From an uncultured Verrucomicrobia subdivision 3 bacterium (GTDB taxonomy: Bacteria; Verrucomicrobiota; Verrucomicrobiia; Limisphaerales; UBA11358), in NCBI GenBank assembly GCA_903872345.1, contig CAIQKM010000142.1:1-61653 (forward strand): a stretch of DNA of 61,653 nucleotides, given 5' to 3'. The stretch's first letter is position 1. Each line of letters opens with the position of its first letter. A program made the position numbers and the translations under genes. The notes beneath the pieces are model-generated. The model saw nothing but the letters and a program-made list of their open reading frames with translations, had not been told where the DNA came from and searched no databases. Of the stretch, positions 23,919 to 32,676 are shown piece after piece.

Positions 23919-23993
23919 GTAGCAGCCGACGTGAGGCTCCAATGTCTTTTGGGAGCGTTTATTTATTTGGAGCCTCCTCACGTCGGCTGCTAC
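23919..23993. repeat. GTAG-headed REPIN element, copy 4
   Basis: GTAGCAGCCGACGTGAGGCT (23919-23938) and the inverse arm GAGCCTCCTCACGTCGGCTG plus CTAC (23970-23993) enclose an AT-rich loop. It lies between the convergent ogt and ffh genes. Confidence 0.85.
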
Positions 23994-24014
23994 AAGTAAT
24001 TGTGTAACGCGCTG

Positions 24015-25367
24015 CTACCGCCGGAACATCCCGGGCATGCCGCCGCCCATGCCGCCCATTTTGCCCATCATCTTGGACATCTTGCCCATCTTTTTCATCA
24101 TCGTCTGCATCTGAAAAAATTTGTTGAGCATGGTGTTCAATTCGGCCACGGTCACGCCGCTGCCGGTGGCGATGCGGCGACGGCGCGCGGCATTGAGAAT
24201 GGTCGGATTCCGCCGTTCCTTGATGGTCATGGCGCAGACCATGCCTTCCATGCGCTTGAATTCTTTTTCCTGCTTGCCGATGTCCATTTGCTTGAGCGCG
24301 TCGCCGCCGCCGGGCAGCATCTTGACGATGCTTTCCAAGGAGCCAAGCTTCTTCATGGCGCGCAACTGTTCGAGAAAATCTTCCAAGCTGAATTCGCCTT
24401 TGCGCATCTTCTCTTCCATGCGCTTGGCTTCGTCCTCGCTCACGGCTTCGGCCGCTTTTTCCACGAGGCTCACGACGTCGCCCATGCCCAGGATGCGCGA
24501 AGCCATGCGTTCGGGATGGAACGGTTCAAACTCGTCCAACTTTTCACCGACGCCGGCAAACTTGATCGGCTTGCCGGTGACGGATTTAAGGCTCAGCGCC
24601 GCGCCGCCGCGCGCATCGCCGTCCAGCTTGGTCAGGATGGATCCGGTAATATTTAGCGCCTGATCAAAATGCGTGGCCACGTTCACGGCTTCCTGACCGG
24701 TGGCGGCGTCGAGGACCAGCAGGATTTCCTGCGGCTTCACGAGGTCGCGCAACCGCACCAGTTCCTGCACCAGCGGTTCGTCAATCTGCAACCGGCCGGC
24801 GGTGTCAAAAATCAAAACGGTGCGCTGGTTTTCGCGGGCAAAGACCAGGGCTTCGCGGGCAATCTTCAAGACATCCGTTTCGCCGCGCTTTAGAAAGACG
24901 GGCACTTCGAGCTGTTTGCCCAGAGTTTCTAGTTGGTCCATGGCGGCGGGACGGTACACATCCGCCGCCACGAGGAGCGGGGCGCGACCCTGTTTTTTGA
25001 GCAGGCGCGCGAGCTTGCCGCTGGAGGTGGTTTTGCCGGAACCGTGCAAGCCGACCATCATGATGCAGGTGGGCACGCTGTCCAGGCTCAGACTGGCGTT
25101 TTCCGAACCTAGCAGTGCCACCAATTCATCGCTGACGAACTTGATGATCTGCTGGCCCGGCTGAACGCTGGCGATGACTTCCGCGCCGAGCGACTTGGTT
25201 TTGACGCGCTCGATGAAATCGCGGGCCACCTTGAAATTGACATCCGCCTCCAGTAAAGCCATCCGCACCTCGCGCAAGGCGTCGGAGACGTTGCTCTCGG
25301 AGATTTTTCCGAGGCCGCGCAAATTGCGAAAAGCGTTCTGGAGCTTGGTGCTTAACGAGTCGAACAT
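24015..25367 (-). CDS. ffh: Signal recognition particle protein Ffh (SRP54)
   Basis: 450 residues: N domain (1-95), G domain with GLHGSGKTTSSGKLA (106-120), DVYRPAA, DTAGRLQIDE, TKLDGDARGG and GVGEKLDEFEPFHP, then the methionine-rich M domain ending MMGKMGGMGGGMPG. Binds 4.5S RNA and hydrophobic signal sequences, and delivers ribosomes to FtsY (17065-17976). No SRP RNA gene was found in the flanking 400 bp. Confidence 0.96.
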   Translation of the reverse strand: MFDSLSTKLQNAFRNLRGLGKISESNVSDALREVRMALLEADVNFKVARDFIERVKTKSLGAEVIASVQPGQQIIKFVSDELVALLGSENASLSLDSVPTCIMMVGLHGSGKTTSSGKLARLLKKQGRAPLLVAADVYRPAAMDQLETLGKQLEVPVFLKRGETDVLKIAREALVFARENQRTVLIFDTAGRLQIDEPLVQELVRLRDLVKPQEILLVLDAATGQEAVNVATHFDQALNITGSILTKLDGDARGGAALSLKSVTGKPIKFAGVGEKLDEFEPFHPERMASRILGMGDVVSLVEKAAEAVSEDEAKRMEEKMRKGEFSLEDFLEQLRAMKKLGSLESIVKMLPGGGDALKQMDIGKQEKEFKRMEGMVCAMTIKERRNPTILNAARRRRIATGSGVTVAELNTMLNKFFQMQTMMKKMGKMSKMMGKMGGMGGGMPGMFRR

Positions 25368-25531
25368 CTGTGCATTTTAGCGGATGATCCCGCCGAGGCA
25401 GAGCAAAAATTTTGGTAAAAAAACTGCTGTGAAATAATCGTTCCCTGCCTTGAGGGCTGGAAACCCGAGCATGTTCCATTTTGGAACATACTCATATTGA
25501 AGGTATGCTGCCACTTCCAGTTTGAAACGAC

Positions 25532-25640
25532 ATATGCCGCTCCTACGGAGCTGGGAATTTGACTGCTTATTACTACAAATATGGCGCTCCTACGGAGCTA
25601 GGTCAGCCTGCCATGAGTGCGGTCTCAAACCGCAAGTGGT
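25532..25640. repeat. Intergenic repeats GCTCCTACGGAGC (x2) and a GCGGT...ACCGC hairpin
   Basis: The 417-bp gap 25368-25784 holds two copies of GCTCCTACGGAGCT (within 25535-25551 and 25583-25602; each is a self-palindrome GCTCC-TAC-GGAGC) and TGCGGTCTCAAACCGCAAG near 25619. The latter resembles the hairpin family at 54841. Upstream is a short inverted pair GTTCCATTTTGGAAC at about 25471-25485. No gene supported. Confidence 0.6.
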
Positions 25641-25784
25641 CTGCTTCCTGCCTGGCAGGGTCTTGAGGTTTCCCATGTATCAGTAGTGTTCCAAGATGGC
25701 TCAAATTTTCCCAGAACACATGTAATCATAAATTCCATCATTCGTCTCCAAATTGCCAATTGGCCATTTTAAATTGCAAATGTC

Positions 25785-26909
25785 TTAAGTTCCTGCCGCC
25801 ACCCCAAACCGCTGCCCCCATTTGCCGAAGATTTCCGGGGTCGATCCCAAATCACGTTTCATCAGCACATCGCGGTCCCACGGATTGCGGTGGCGGGCGA
25901 TGGCGAATTTCTCCCGGAAGGGAATGCGGACGGAGTACCAGGGCGATACCAGTGGCGTCCGGATCAACGGAAAATCCGAGCCATACACCAGCCGGCCGGC
26001 GAATTCCGGGCGATGGACGGCGCGGTGCAGGTACCCTAGATTATTTACGAGGGTGAGCGCGGAAATGTCCGCGTACAGATTCGGATATTCGCGCATCATC
26101 CGGGCGAGACGGTCCGCGCCGCGTTCGCCGTGATATTTGCCCGAGGCGGCCACATGCGCGGCGATGACGGTAACGCCCAAACTCAGGGGCAGGCGCAATT
26201 TTTCCGGGTCGCCCAAGGCGGCTTCCGCCTTGGAAAAAGAATGTTCCGGGCCGGTATGGGAGAGCAGGGGAAGGTTCAGTTCCACGAGCTTTTTGTAGAA
26301 GGGGATGAAGCGCGGGTCGGCCGGATCGAACTCCATAATGGGCGGCAGCCATTTTACCAGCACCGCGCCGTGGGCCTTGGCCCAGACCAGCCGTTCCAGC
26401 GCATCCGGCCGCAGGGGATTAACGGACGCGCCAAAGAGCAGGTTGGTGTGCCGGGCGGCCATGGCGGCCACGAATTCATTGGGAACGTAAACTTCGGTGT
26501 GGTTGGTGTCGAGTTGGCCATCCGGCCCGATCACACCATCCATGGCCAGGATGACGGCGTGGCTGACGAATTGGCTGCCCGCCAGAGAGGCGGAAATGCG
26601 ATCGGCCACCAAGTGGTCGCCTTGGCGTTCCAGTTCCCGACGGGAAACGCCGAAGCTGTGCAGATAAATGTTGAACCGCCAGTTGCGGCGCATTCGGGGC
26701 GAAATGAAGCAGCCGCTGCCGCCCGCGCCAATGCCGGCGATGTGACAATGCATATCCACAATCCCGGCCGGGATGGCATCCATGGCCGGAACCGCCCGGG
26801 CGGTCGCGCTCTGGCTTGCGATGGTGGTCATCAAGAGGCTGGACAAGAGCATCTTGGATTTCAGAATGCCGGGACTGGTTTTGGCTGACAAGTTTTTCAT
26901 GGTTGTCAT
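25785..26909 (-). CDS. Exported amidohydrolase family protein
   Basis: 374 residues; a hydrophobic signal-like segment near 20-38 (MLLSSLLMTTIASQSATARA). The TIM-barrel amidohydrolase (Amidohydro_2 type) is recognisable by IVDMHCHIAGIG (metal-binding HxH), VKWLPP, LSHTGPEH, VIAAHVA, NLYADISALT and LVYGSDFPL (final metal-binding Asp). Hydrolyses or decarboxylates an unknown substrate. The amino end contains several possible ATG starts (1, 4 and 20). Confidence 0.82.
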   Translation of the reverse strand: MTTMKNLSAKTSPGILKSKMLLSSLLMTTIASQSATARAVPAMDAIPAGIVDMHCHIAGIGAGGSGCFISPRMRRNWRFNIYLHSFGVSRRELERQGDHLVADRISASLAGSQFVSHAVILAMDGVIGPDGQLDTNHTEVYVPNEFVAAMAARHTNLLFGASVNPLRPDALERLVWAKAHGAVLVKWLPPIMEFDPADPRFIPFYKKLVELNLPLLSHTGPEHSFSKAEAALGDPEKLRLPLSLGVTVIAAHVAASGKYHGERGADRLARMMREYPNLYADISALTLVNNLGYLHRAVHRPEFAGRLVYGSDFPLIRTPLVSPWYSVRIPFREKFAIARHRNPWDRDVLMKRDLGSTPEIFGKWGQRFGVAAGT

Positions 26910-27005
26910 TTTGCCGGCCTATTCGGCTGACCGTGAATTGATAAAATTACCGGCAACATCGAAGAAAACGATTGCCGTTTTTGCCAAGGGGTTTAGTTTT
27001 GCGCC

Positions 27006-28076
27006 ATGCGTACCGCATCACTTGATTTTCTCCGAACCCTCGTCAACACGCCGAGTCCGGTCGGCCACGAAACCCGCGGCCAGCGGGTCTGGCTGGATTA
27101 TGCCGGCCAGTTCGCCGACGAAACCTATTCCGACGCCTATGGCAATTGCGTGGCGGTGCTGAACAAAGGCGCTTCCACCCGCATCATGCTGGCGGCGCAT
27201 GCGGATGAAATTGCCATGGTCATCAATTACATTGATGACAACGGGTTTATTTATGTCCGCCGGCAGGGCGGAGTGGATGCCGCCATCACCAAGGCCCAGC
27301 GCATCATCATTCACACGCGCACGGGGCCGGTCAAAGGCGTGGTGGGCAATGTCGCCCCGCATCTCACCAAGCTGGAGGGCGAACCCAAGCTGCCCAAGAT
27401 TCACGAGATATTCATTGATATTGGTGTGAGCAGTCGCAAGGATGCCGAGAAATATGTACGCATTGGCGATCCCATTACGCTGGCGGATGAATTCGACATT
27501 TTGCGCGATGACCTTGCCGTGGCGCGGGCGTTCGACAATCGCATTGGCACGTTTGCCGTGGCCGAGACGCTGCGTCTGCTCAAGGAATCCAAGGTAAAAT
27601 TGAACGTGGAGGTCTGCGCCGTTTCCAACGTGCAGGAGGAGGTCGGGTTGCTCGGGGCGCGGCAGATTGCCTATTCGCTGCACCCGGACACCGCCCTGGT
27701 GGTGGATGTCACCCACGCCACGGATTATCCCACCGTGAGCAAAACCCAGCATGGCGACACGCGCATCGGCCAGGGGCCGTGCATCACGCACGGCGGTTGC
27801 AACCATCCCGAGGTGGTGAAGCGGTTGGAGGAGGTGGCGGCGGCCAAGCGGATTCCGCTCCAGCACGAGGCGATGTCCGCCAGCAGCGGCACGGATACGG
27901 ATGTTATTTTCTGGACGCGCGGCGGCATTCCGAGCGGGCTGATCAGCCTGCCGAATCGCTACATGCATTCGCCGGTGGAAGTGGTGAGCCTGAAGGATCT
28001 GGAAATGATTCCGCAACTGATGGCCGGCTTTGTGCATTCGCTGAAAAAAGGCGAGCTGTTCAAAGTGAAGATCTAA
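27006..28076 (+). CDS. M42 family metallopeptidase (glutamyl/deblocking aminopeptidase type)
   Basis: 356 residues. LAAHADEIAMVI gives the first metal His and Asp; FDNRIGTFAVAETLR holds the bridging Asp; VSNVQEEVGLLGAR holds the catalytic and metal-binding Glu pair; VVDVTHATDYP and the C-terminal PNRYMHSPVEVV supply the remaining ligands. M42 peptidases form dodecameric tetrahedral aminopeptidases that trim peptides in the cytoplasm. It precedes clpS by 16 nt on the same strand, so peptide trimming and N-degron proteolysis may be co-expressed. Confidence 0.9.
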   Translation: MRTASLDFLRTLVNTPSPVGHETRGQRVWLDYAGQFADETYSDAYGNCVAVLNKGASTRIMLAAHADEIAMVINYIDDNGFIYVRRQGGVDAAITKAQRIIIHTRTGPVKGVVGNVAPHLTKLEGEPKLPKIHEIFIDIGVSSRKDAEKYVRIGDPITLADEFDILRDDLAVARAFDNRIGTFAVAETLRLLKESKVKLNVEVCAVSNVQEEVGLLGARQIAYSLHPDTALVVDVTHATDYPTVSKTQHGDTRIGQGPCITHGGCNHPEVVKRLEEVAAAKRIPLQHEAMSASSGTDTDVIFWTRGGIPSGLISLPNRYMHSPVEVVSLKDLEMIPQLMAGFVHSLKKGELFKVKI

Positions 28077-28092
28077 GCATTGTTTCAACCGC

Positions 28093-28401
28093 ATGCCTGC
28101 GCCCAATGAGCCAGTCACGATGCCGCGTCCGGACATCGGGGAAGACACGCGCGCCGACAACCGGCTTGGCCCGGTGTACAACGTCGTTTGCTGGAACGAT
28201 CCCGTGAACCTCATGGTCTATGTCACGCATGTCTTTCGCAAAGTGTTTGGCTGGGAGGAGGCCAAGGCGCGGAAGCACATGCTGGAAGTGCATGAAAAGG
28301 GCAAAAGCGTGCTCGCGAGTGAAGGGCTCGAGAAGGCCGAGTTTTACGTTCACCGGCTGCAACAATACCGGTTGCATGCGACCATGGAGCCGACGGAATG
28401 A
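28093..28401 (+). CDS. clpS: ClpS N-degron adaptor
   Basis: 102 residues with the ClpS core: YNVVCWNDPVNLMVYVTHVFRKVFG, then KARKHMLEVHEKGKSVL and AEFYVHRLQQYRLHATME. ND and H of the pocket that binds N-terminal degron residues are present (WND; MLEVHE). It delivers substrates to ClpAP-type proteases. The WNDPVNLM sequence resembles the actinobacterial form. The stop overlaps the downstream DUF2017 gene by 4 nt. No clpA or clpP is in the window. Confidence 0.93.
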   Translation: MPAPNEPVTMPRPDIGEDTRADNRLGPVYNVVCWNDPVNLMVYVTHVFRKVFGWEEAKARKHMLEVHEKGKSVLASEGLEKAEFYVHRLQQYRLHATMEPTE

Positions 28402-28868
28402 AGCGGATCAAGTCCAAGCCCGAAGTCTGGGTGTTTCGCATGGAGGCGGCCGAGGTTTCCCAGTTGAAACATCTGGTGGGGAATTATCCGATCACACCGG
28501 CGGTCCCCGCAAAGATCAGCCAGACCGATACCGGGGACGCGTCCCGGGAGCGTGAGCAATTATTGGAGGAGTCGCTGGCCGCCCATCGCGCCGAACTGCG
28601 CCAGTACACCGAGTTCCTGATGAATGCCAAGCATCTCAAGGAATTAAAAACCTGCTGGCGGCTGACGCTGACCCACGAGGAACGGGAGATTTTGCTGCAA
28701 ATGATGAACGACATCCGCGTGGGCTGCTGGCACGCGCTGGGCAATCCGGAGGATCTTTATGCGCTGAATGCCAGCCATACGGCCCGGCATTATGCGATGG
28801 TGGCGTTCATCCACGTAGCCGGATTTTTTGAGCATCATCTGATTGATTCCGGGATGGAGGAGGGGTGA
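28398..28868 (+). CDS. DUF2017 family protein
   Basis: 156 residues, helical, with LTHEEREILLQMMNDIRVGCWHALGNPEDLYALN and a final helix, matching the DUF2017 family. In actinobacteria the family is also encoded directly beside clpS. Function is unknown; the coupled start (ATGA overlap) implies it works with ClpS, perhaps as a cofactor or regulator of N-degron turnover. Confidence 0.78.
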   Translation: MKRIKSKPEVWVFRMEAAEVSQLKHLVGNYPITPAVPAKISQTDTGDASREREQLLEESLAAHRAELRQYTEFLMNAKHLKELKTCWRLTLTHEEREILLQMMNDIRVGCWHALGNPEDLYALNASHTARHYAMVAFIHVAGFFEHHLIDSGMEEG

Positions 28869-28871
28869 CCT

Positions 28872-29020
28872 GCGGAGCGCGGCTGTCTCAGCCGCAGCGT
28901 GCCGCCAGCCCGGGCCGGGTTGAACTTCTCACGCTCCCGCCGTTTCGCCAACACGATGCGTGCAAACTCCGCAACCTTCTGGCCTGGCCACGCGCTGCGG
29001 CTGAGACAGCCGCGCTCCGC
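28872..29020. repeat. Paired hairpin element with perfect 28-bp inverted arms
   Basis: The left arm 28872-28899 begins GCGGAGCGCGGCTGTCTCAG; the right arm 28993-29020 is its exact reverse complement, 93 bp away. Each arm also folds on itself (GCGGCTG-TCT-CAGCCGC). It lies in the 342-bp gap after DUF2017 (28869-29210), which has no supported gene. Related copies: 30364-30387, 54841-54872 and 57370-57391. Confidence 0.88.
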
Positions 29021-29210
29021 CGAAGGTTGGCACCGCCAAACGGTCTGACGCCACCTGTCCGAGGAGGCAAAATGCGCCGGTACCCCAATGCTGATTTCAC
29101 TTGCGCCCGAGTCTCTTGCGGAGCAGTTTTTGGGTCGTGAGCCGATCCCTCATGACTCAGCAAACCGGCGTACAAGCTGATGGCAACCGGTTAGGCGGCA
29201 CCGAGTGTTT

Positions 29211-29498
29211 ATGAACAGATGGATATCCATTTTACTATCGTTGGTGACTATGCTGGTTTGTTATCTCTGTTTTACGCACACTCAATTGGTCATTCGCGGC
29301 ATTTGTTTTCTCGTCGCTGCTATTTGGTTGTTTATTTCTTGGTGGATGTTGTTTGATCGAATCAAACTCGGAGACGAGTGGTTCCAGTCACACACCGGCA
29401 AGGCGGGGTTCCCTGGTTCAGTGCGAGCTTGCATCGTTTCGGGTTTGGCCGCATTGAGCTTTGCCTTCATTTTTATTCTTTGTGGAGTTCGACTTTGA
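29211..29498 (+). CDS. Small hypothetical membrane protein
   Basis: 95 residues with three predicted membrane helices (about 5-22, 29-47 and 72-92: ISILLSLVTMLVCYLCF, GICFLVAAIWLFISWWM, VSGLAALSFAFIFIL). AT-rich compared with neighbours. The ATG at 29211 is used rather than the GTG six bases earlier. No homologous family recognised; the coding call rests on consistent membrane topology and length. Confidence 0.55.
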   Translation: MNRWISILLSLVTMLVCYLCFTHTQLVIRGICFLVAAIWLFISWWMLFDRIKLGDEWFQSHTGKAGFPGSVRACIVSGLAALSFAFIFILCGVRL

Positions 29499-29646
29499 TT
29501 TATGTTTATTCAGTTGAGCGAACTGCCGTCTTGTCCGCCCGCAGCTTCTGGGTGGAGACGGATGTCGCGGTTCACCTTACGAATTCGCGGTGGTGCCGGC
29601 TTCACTGCGTTACGTCGAACCAAGTCAGACTTCTGTGTTACCCGTC

Positions 29647-30123
29647 ATGCGCGCCTCGCGACCTCCATTTCGTAAATATTTGAATGCCCGGCTTGGGCCG
29701 GGATCGCGCGGACAGTGCCTTGGGAACATGTTCTCCCGGGCGTTTGGATCCCCGGATTTTGCCCGCTTCTGGCGGCACTGGAATCCCTTTGTTGGCTACT
29801 TTCTGGCCTACTTTTGTTTTGCCCCGTTGCGACGGATTGCGCCTCGATCACTGTGCCTGATTGTCACCTTTGCACTGAACGGGTTCCTTCATGATCTGGT
29901 GTATGTGTGGCCTTGGGGCATCGCCAGAACCGAATGCCTGCCGTTTCCGTTTCCCGTCTTTACTTTGACCCTGGTCATGATTGCCGTCACGATTCTGGTC
30001 GCCGAACACTATCGCCTCACACTTGCCACCCTCTCCTTGCCGATGCGCGTCGCGTGCCACCTGCTCGCGCTGGCTGGTCCGTTCGCCTTTTCAATCGGCG
30101 TTTTTCTCGTCACACGAATATGA
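29647..30123 (+). CDS. Small MBOAT-like membrane protein (speculative family)
   Basis: About 158 residues from the ATG at 29647. FARFWRHWNPFVGYFLAYF, then a basic loop (APLRRIAPRSL), then NGFLHDLVYVWPWG and two further hydrophobic helices. The FWRxW motif and a later helix-borne histidine (FLHD) recall the core of membrane-bound O-acyltransferases such as DltB, but the protein is one third of their length. It may be a minimal or truncated member. Assignment is by motif only. Confidence 0.55.
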   Translation: MRASRPPFRKYLNARLGPGSRGQCLGNMFSRAFGSPDFARFWRHWNPFVGYFLAYFCFAPLRRIAPRSLCLIVTFALNGFLHDLVYVWPWGIARTECLPFPFPVFTLTLVMIAVTILVAEHYRLTLATLSLPMRVACHLLALAGPFAFSIGVFLVTRI

Positions 30124-30136
30124 CGGCCGGCAGTTG

Positions 30137-30397
30137 AACCACAAATAAACACCAATAAACACGAATCAAGACGCGGAGAAGCAGGGTGATTGTGAATTCG
30201 CGCAGGCTCTGGTCTGAGCAACTGTTTGGCGGGAAAATGACAGATGGCCCGTGCCGTTGGTCGTTGCCGCCGGAGCGCGACGGTGTCGAAGACCAGTCGC
30301 AGCAACGTTCTCTATGCGACCGGTTCAGGCAGTTCGCCGGGGCTGCTGGCTGGCCAGCTTGCTGCGGCTGGATTTTATTACAGCCGCGCTCCGCCAG
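30137..30397. repeat. Mosaic of two repeat families upstream of tRNA-Phe
   Basis: AACCACAAATAAACACCAAT at 30137 begins a tract that, with the following ~80 bp (GAGAAGC, GAATTCGCGCAG), resembles 54356-54430. At 30355-30395 is CTTGCTGCGGCTG, a 10-nt loop, then CAGCCGCGCTCCGCC, a loop variant of the 28872 hairpin family. The 373-bp gap 30124-30496 contains no supported gene. Confidence 0.6.
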
Positions 30398-30496
30398 GAA
30401 AGGGGTTTGTCTCATGCCCCCCGTTGCCGTCTCAAAATAACGGTAACTTTTCCTTGCCATTCGGGCGGCGGCGTAGTTCAATATCCGACCTCGGTG

Positions 30497-30572
<76 letters not shown>

Positions 30573-30725
30573 CTTTTCAGTTGGTCAGAGGGCATGCAGA
30601 TGCGCCTCTGAAGTTAAACAAGGTTAAGTATTTTACGTTAAACAGCCTGATTTTTAATGCTTTGCGACGCCAGAGGTGTGTTCGCCAAAGGTTGAAATCG
30701 GGTTTGGAACGGCTTAAACAACGCT

Positions 30726-32522
30726 ATGAACCCGAGTCAACCCGCCCCGGCCCAAGTCCGTTATAACCGCTTTCTCCTGCTGGTCGCCGGTCTGGGCGGT
30801 CTGTTGTACGGGGTGGATGTCGGGATTATTGCCGGAGCCTTGCCTTACTTGGAGGCCACCTTCCGCGATGCCGCCACCGGTTCGACGCTGAATGCGGCGC
30901 AATTGTCCTTCATTGTGGCGGCGGTGCTGCTGGGCACGGTCATCTCCACGCTGTTTGCCGGTATGCTGGCGGATTTGTTTGGCCGCAAAAAGATGATGAC
31001 GGTCAGCGGCGTCCTGTTCATGGTCAGCATTCCGATGATTGCGCTGGCGCACGGCTATGGCCCGCTGATTTTCGGTCGGCTCCTGCAAGGCATCAGCGGC
31101 GGCATGGTGGGGGTGGTGATACCGCTTTACCTGGCCGAATGTCTGGGCGCTTCCAATCGCGGCCGGTGCACAGCCATTTTTCAATGGATGCTTACGCTTG
31201 GCATTGTGGCGGCGGCGGTGGTGGCGATGTGTTTTAGTTATCGGGTGGATGCGGTCAAAAAGCTGGGGGATGCGCAGGCCTTGTTCGCGTTCAAGGATCA
31301 TGCCTGGCGCAGCATTTTCTGGGTTTCACTTCCGCCGGGCATTTTGTTCGTCATCGGCAGCTTGCTGGTGGCGGAATCGCCGCGCTGGCTGTTCCGGCGC
31401 GGACGCAAGGACGCTGCGCTGGCCGCGTTGCTGCGGTCGCGGCCGGCGGAGCAGGCGCAAACCGAATTGCGCGAAATGGAAGCCATTGCCGCCGAGAATA
31501 CCACGGCCGGGTCGGCGGTGCGGGAATCCCTGTTGCGCCGCAAATATGTGATTCCGTTTCTGCTGGCGTGCGTCATCCTCGCCTGCAATCAGGCCACCGG
31601 GGTGAATTCCATTATCGGCTACAACCCCACGATTCTCTTTCAAGCGGGACTCTCCGACCTGCAATCGCACTGGGGCTACGTGATCCTGACCAGTGTGAAT
31701 TTCCTTTGCACCATCGGGAGCGTGATGCTGGTGGATCGAAAAGGCCGCAAGTTCCTGCTCTCCCTGGGCACGGCCGGTATCATCGTTTCGATGCTTTCCG
31801 TGGGTTTGCTGTTTCATGGGGTGGAAAAGGCCCGCGTGGATGTCAAAGACGCGGTTCAGGCCATGGTGACGCCGGATGACAAACTGGCGCTGACGTTTGA
31901 CGATGCGCTGGCGGCCAAGCTGCTGGCCAAACCCGGCGTGGTGCTGGCGGACGGCGACAGTCGCAATCTGATCATCATTTATTCCTACGGTGATTTCCGC
32001 GCCGCCACCCGGGTCAAACGTTCCAACGATTTGGACAAGACGCCCTTGCAGATTTCGCGGGCGGGCTGTCTGCCGCCGAACAAGGTGGCCGCCTTCTTCC
32101 AGAATCCGTTGGCAAATCTGGACGCGGCCAGGACGGCTCCGCTGAAGATTGAAAATGCGCTGATCAGCCCGGTGCCCGCCGAGGCCAACGGCTGGCTCGT
32201 GGCGGTCATCATCTTTGTGTACATGGCTTTCTATGCGCTGGGGCCGGGGGTTTGCGTGTGGCTGGCGCTCTCGGAACTGATGCCCACGCGCATCCGTTCC
32301 AACGGCATGAGCTTTGCCCTGCTGATCAACCAGATTGTTTCCACCACCATCGCGGCGATGTTTCTGCCAACGGTGGGCAAATACGGTTACAGCGTGCTGT
32401 TCTTTGCCTTTGCCGGCGCCTCCGTGGTGTACTTTACCACGGCCGCGTTCTTTCTTCCCGAAACCAAGGGCAAGACGCTGGAAGAGATCGAAGCGCATTT
32501 TGAGGGCGGCAAGAAGCTTTGA
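30726..32522 (+). CDS. MFS sugar porter with a large periplasmic loop
   Basis: 598 residues, MFS sugar-porter family: FLLLVAGLGGLLYGVDVGIIAG (TM1), DLFGRKKM, QGISGGMVGVVIPLYLAE, GVNSIIGYNPTILF, VDRKGRKFLL, SELMPTRIRSNGMSF and PETKGKTLEEIEAHF. Twelve helices are expected. Between helices 9 and 10 (about residues 366-488) is an extra ~120-residue soluble stretch not found in ordinary 450-500-residue porters; by topology it faces outward. It probably imports a sugar by proton symport. It lies 3.2 kb from the alpha-glucan enzymes. Confidence 0.88.
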   Translation: MNPSQPAPAQVRYNRFLLLVAGLGGLLYGVDVGIIAGALPYLEATFRDAATGSTLNAAQLSFIVAAVLLGTVISTLFAGMLADLFGRKKMMTVSGVLFMVSIPMIALAHGYGPLIFGRLLQGISGGMVGVVIPLYLAECLGASNRGRCTAIFQWMLTLGIVAAAVVAMCFSYRVDAVKKLGDAQALFAFKDHAWRSIFWVSLPPGILFVIGSLLVAESPRWLFRRGRKDAALAALLRSRPAEQAQTELREMEAIAAENTTAGSAVRESLLRRKYVIPFLLACVILACNQATGVNSIIGYNPTILFQAGLSDLQSHWGYVILTSVNFLCTIGSVMLVDRKGRKFLLSLGTAGIIVSMLSVGLLFHGVEKARVDVKDAVQAMVTPDDKLALTFDDALAAKLLAKPGVVLADGDSRNLIIIYSYGDFRAATRVKRSNDLDKTPLQISRAGCLPPNKVAAFFQNPLANLDAARTAPLKIENALISPVPAEANGWLVAVIIFVYMAFYALGPGVCVWLALSELMPTRIRSNGMSFALLINQIVSTTIAAMFLPTVGKYGYSVLFFAFAGASVVYFTTAAFFLPETKGKTLEEIEAHFEGGKKL

Positions 32523-32538
32523 GGGTCAAAACGGCAGT

Positions 32539-32676
32539 TTAACCGCAGATGCACGCAGATAAACGCAGATAAAAACGGGGCGCAGGACCTATCGCAACAT
32601 AAATTAGCATCACACTTATTTGAACCGTTGATTTCAATTCTAAATCTGCGTACATCTGTGTCCATCTGCGGTTTAA
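32539..32676. repeat. CGCAGATAAACGCAGAT inverted repeat element
   Basis: TTAACCGCAGATGCACGCAG and ATAAACGCAGAT (32539-32570) are inverted at 32644-32676 (ATCTGCGTACATCTGTGTCC, ATCTGCGGTTTAA). Loop of about 75 bp. The whole gap 32523-32902 has no supported gene; a 67-codon frame at 32678 looks fortuitous. Confidence 0.8.

Noticed and set aside
25600..25670. Possible 4.5S (SRP) RNA near ffh, because of AGGTCAG and the inverse CAGGAAGCAG words
   Set aside because: The words are on opposite strands and not in the order GGTCAGGTCCGGAAGGAAGCAGCC; the GGAA tetraloop helix cannot be built, and the segment is better explained as a hairpin repeat.
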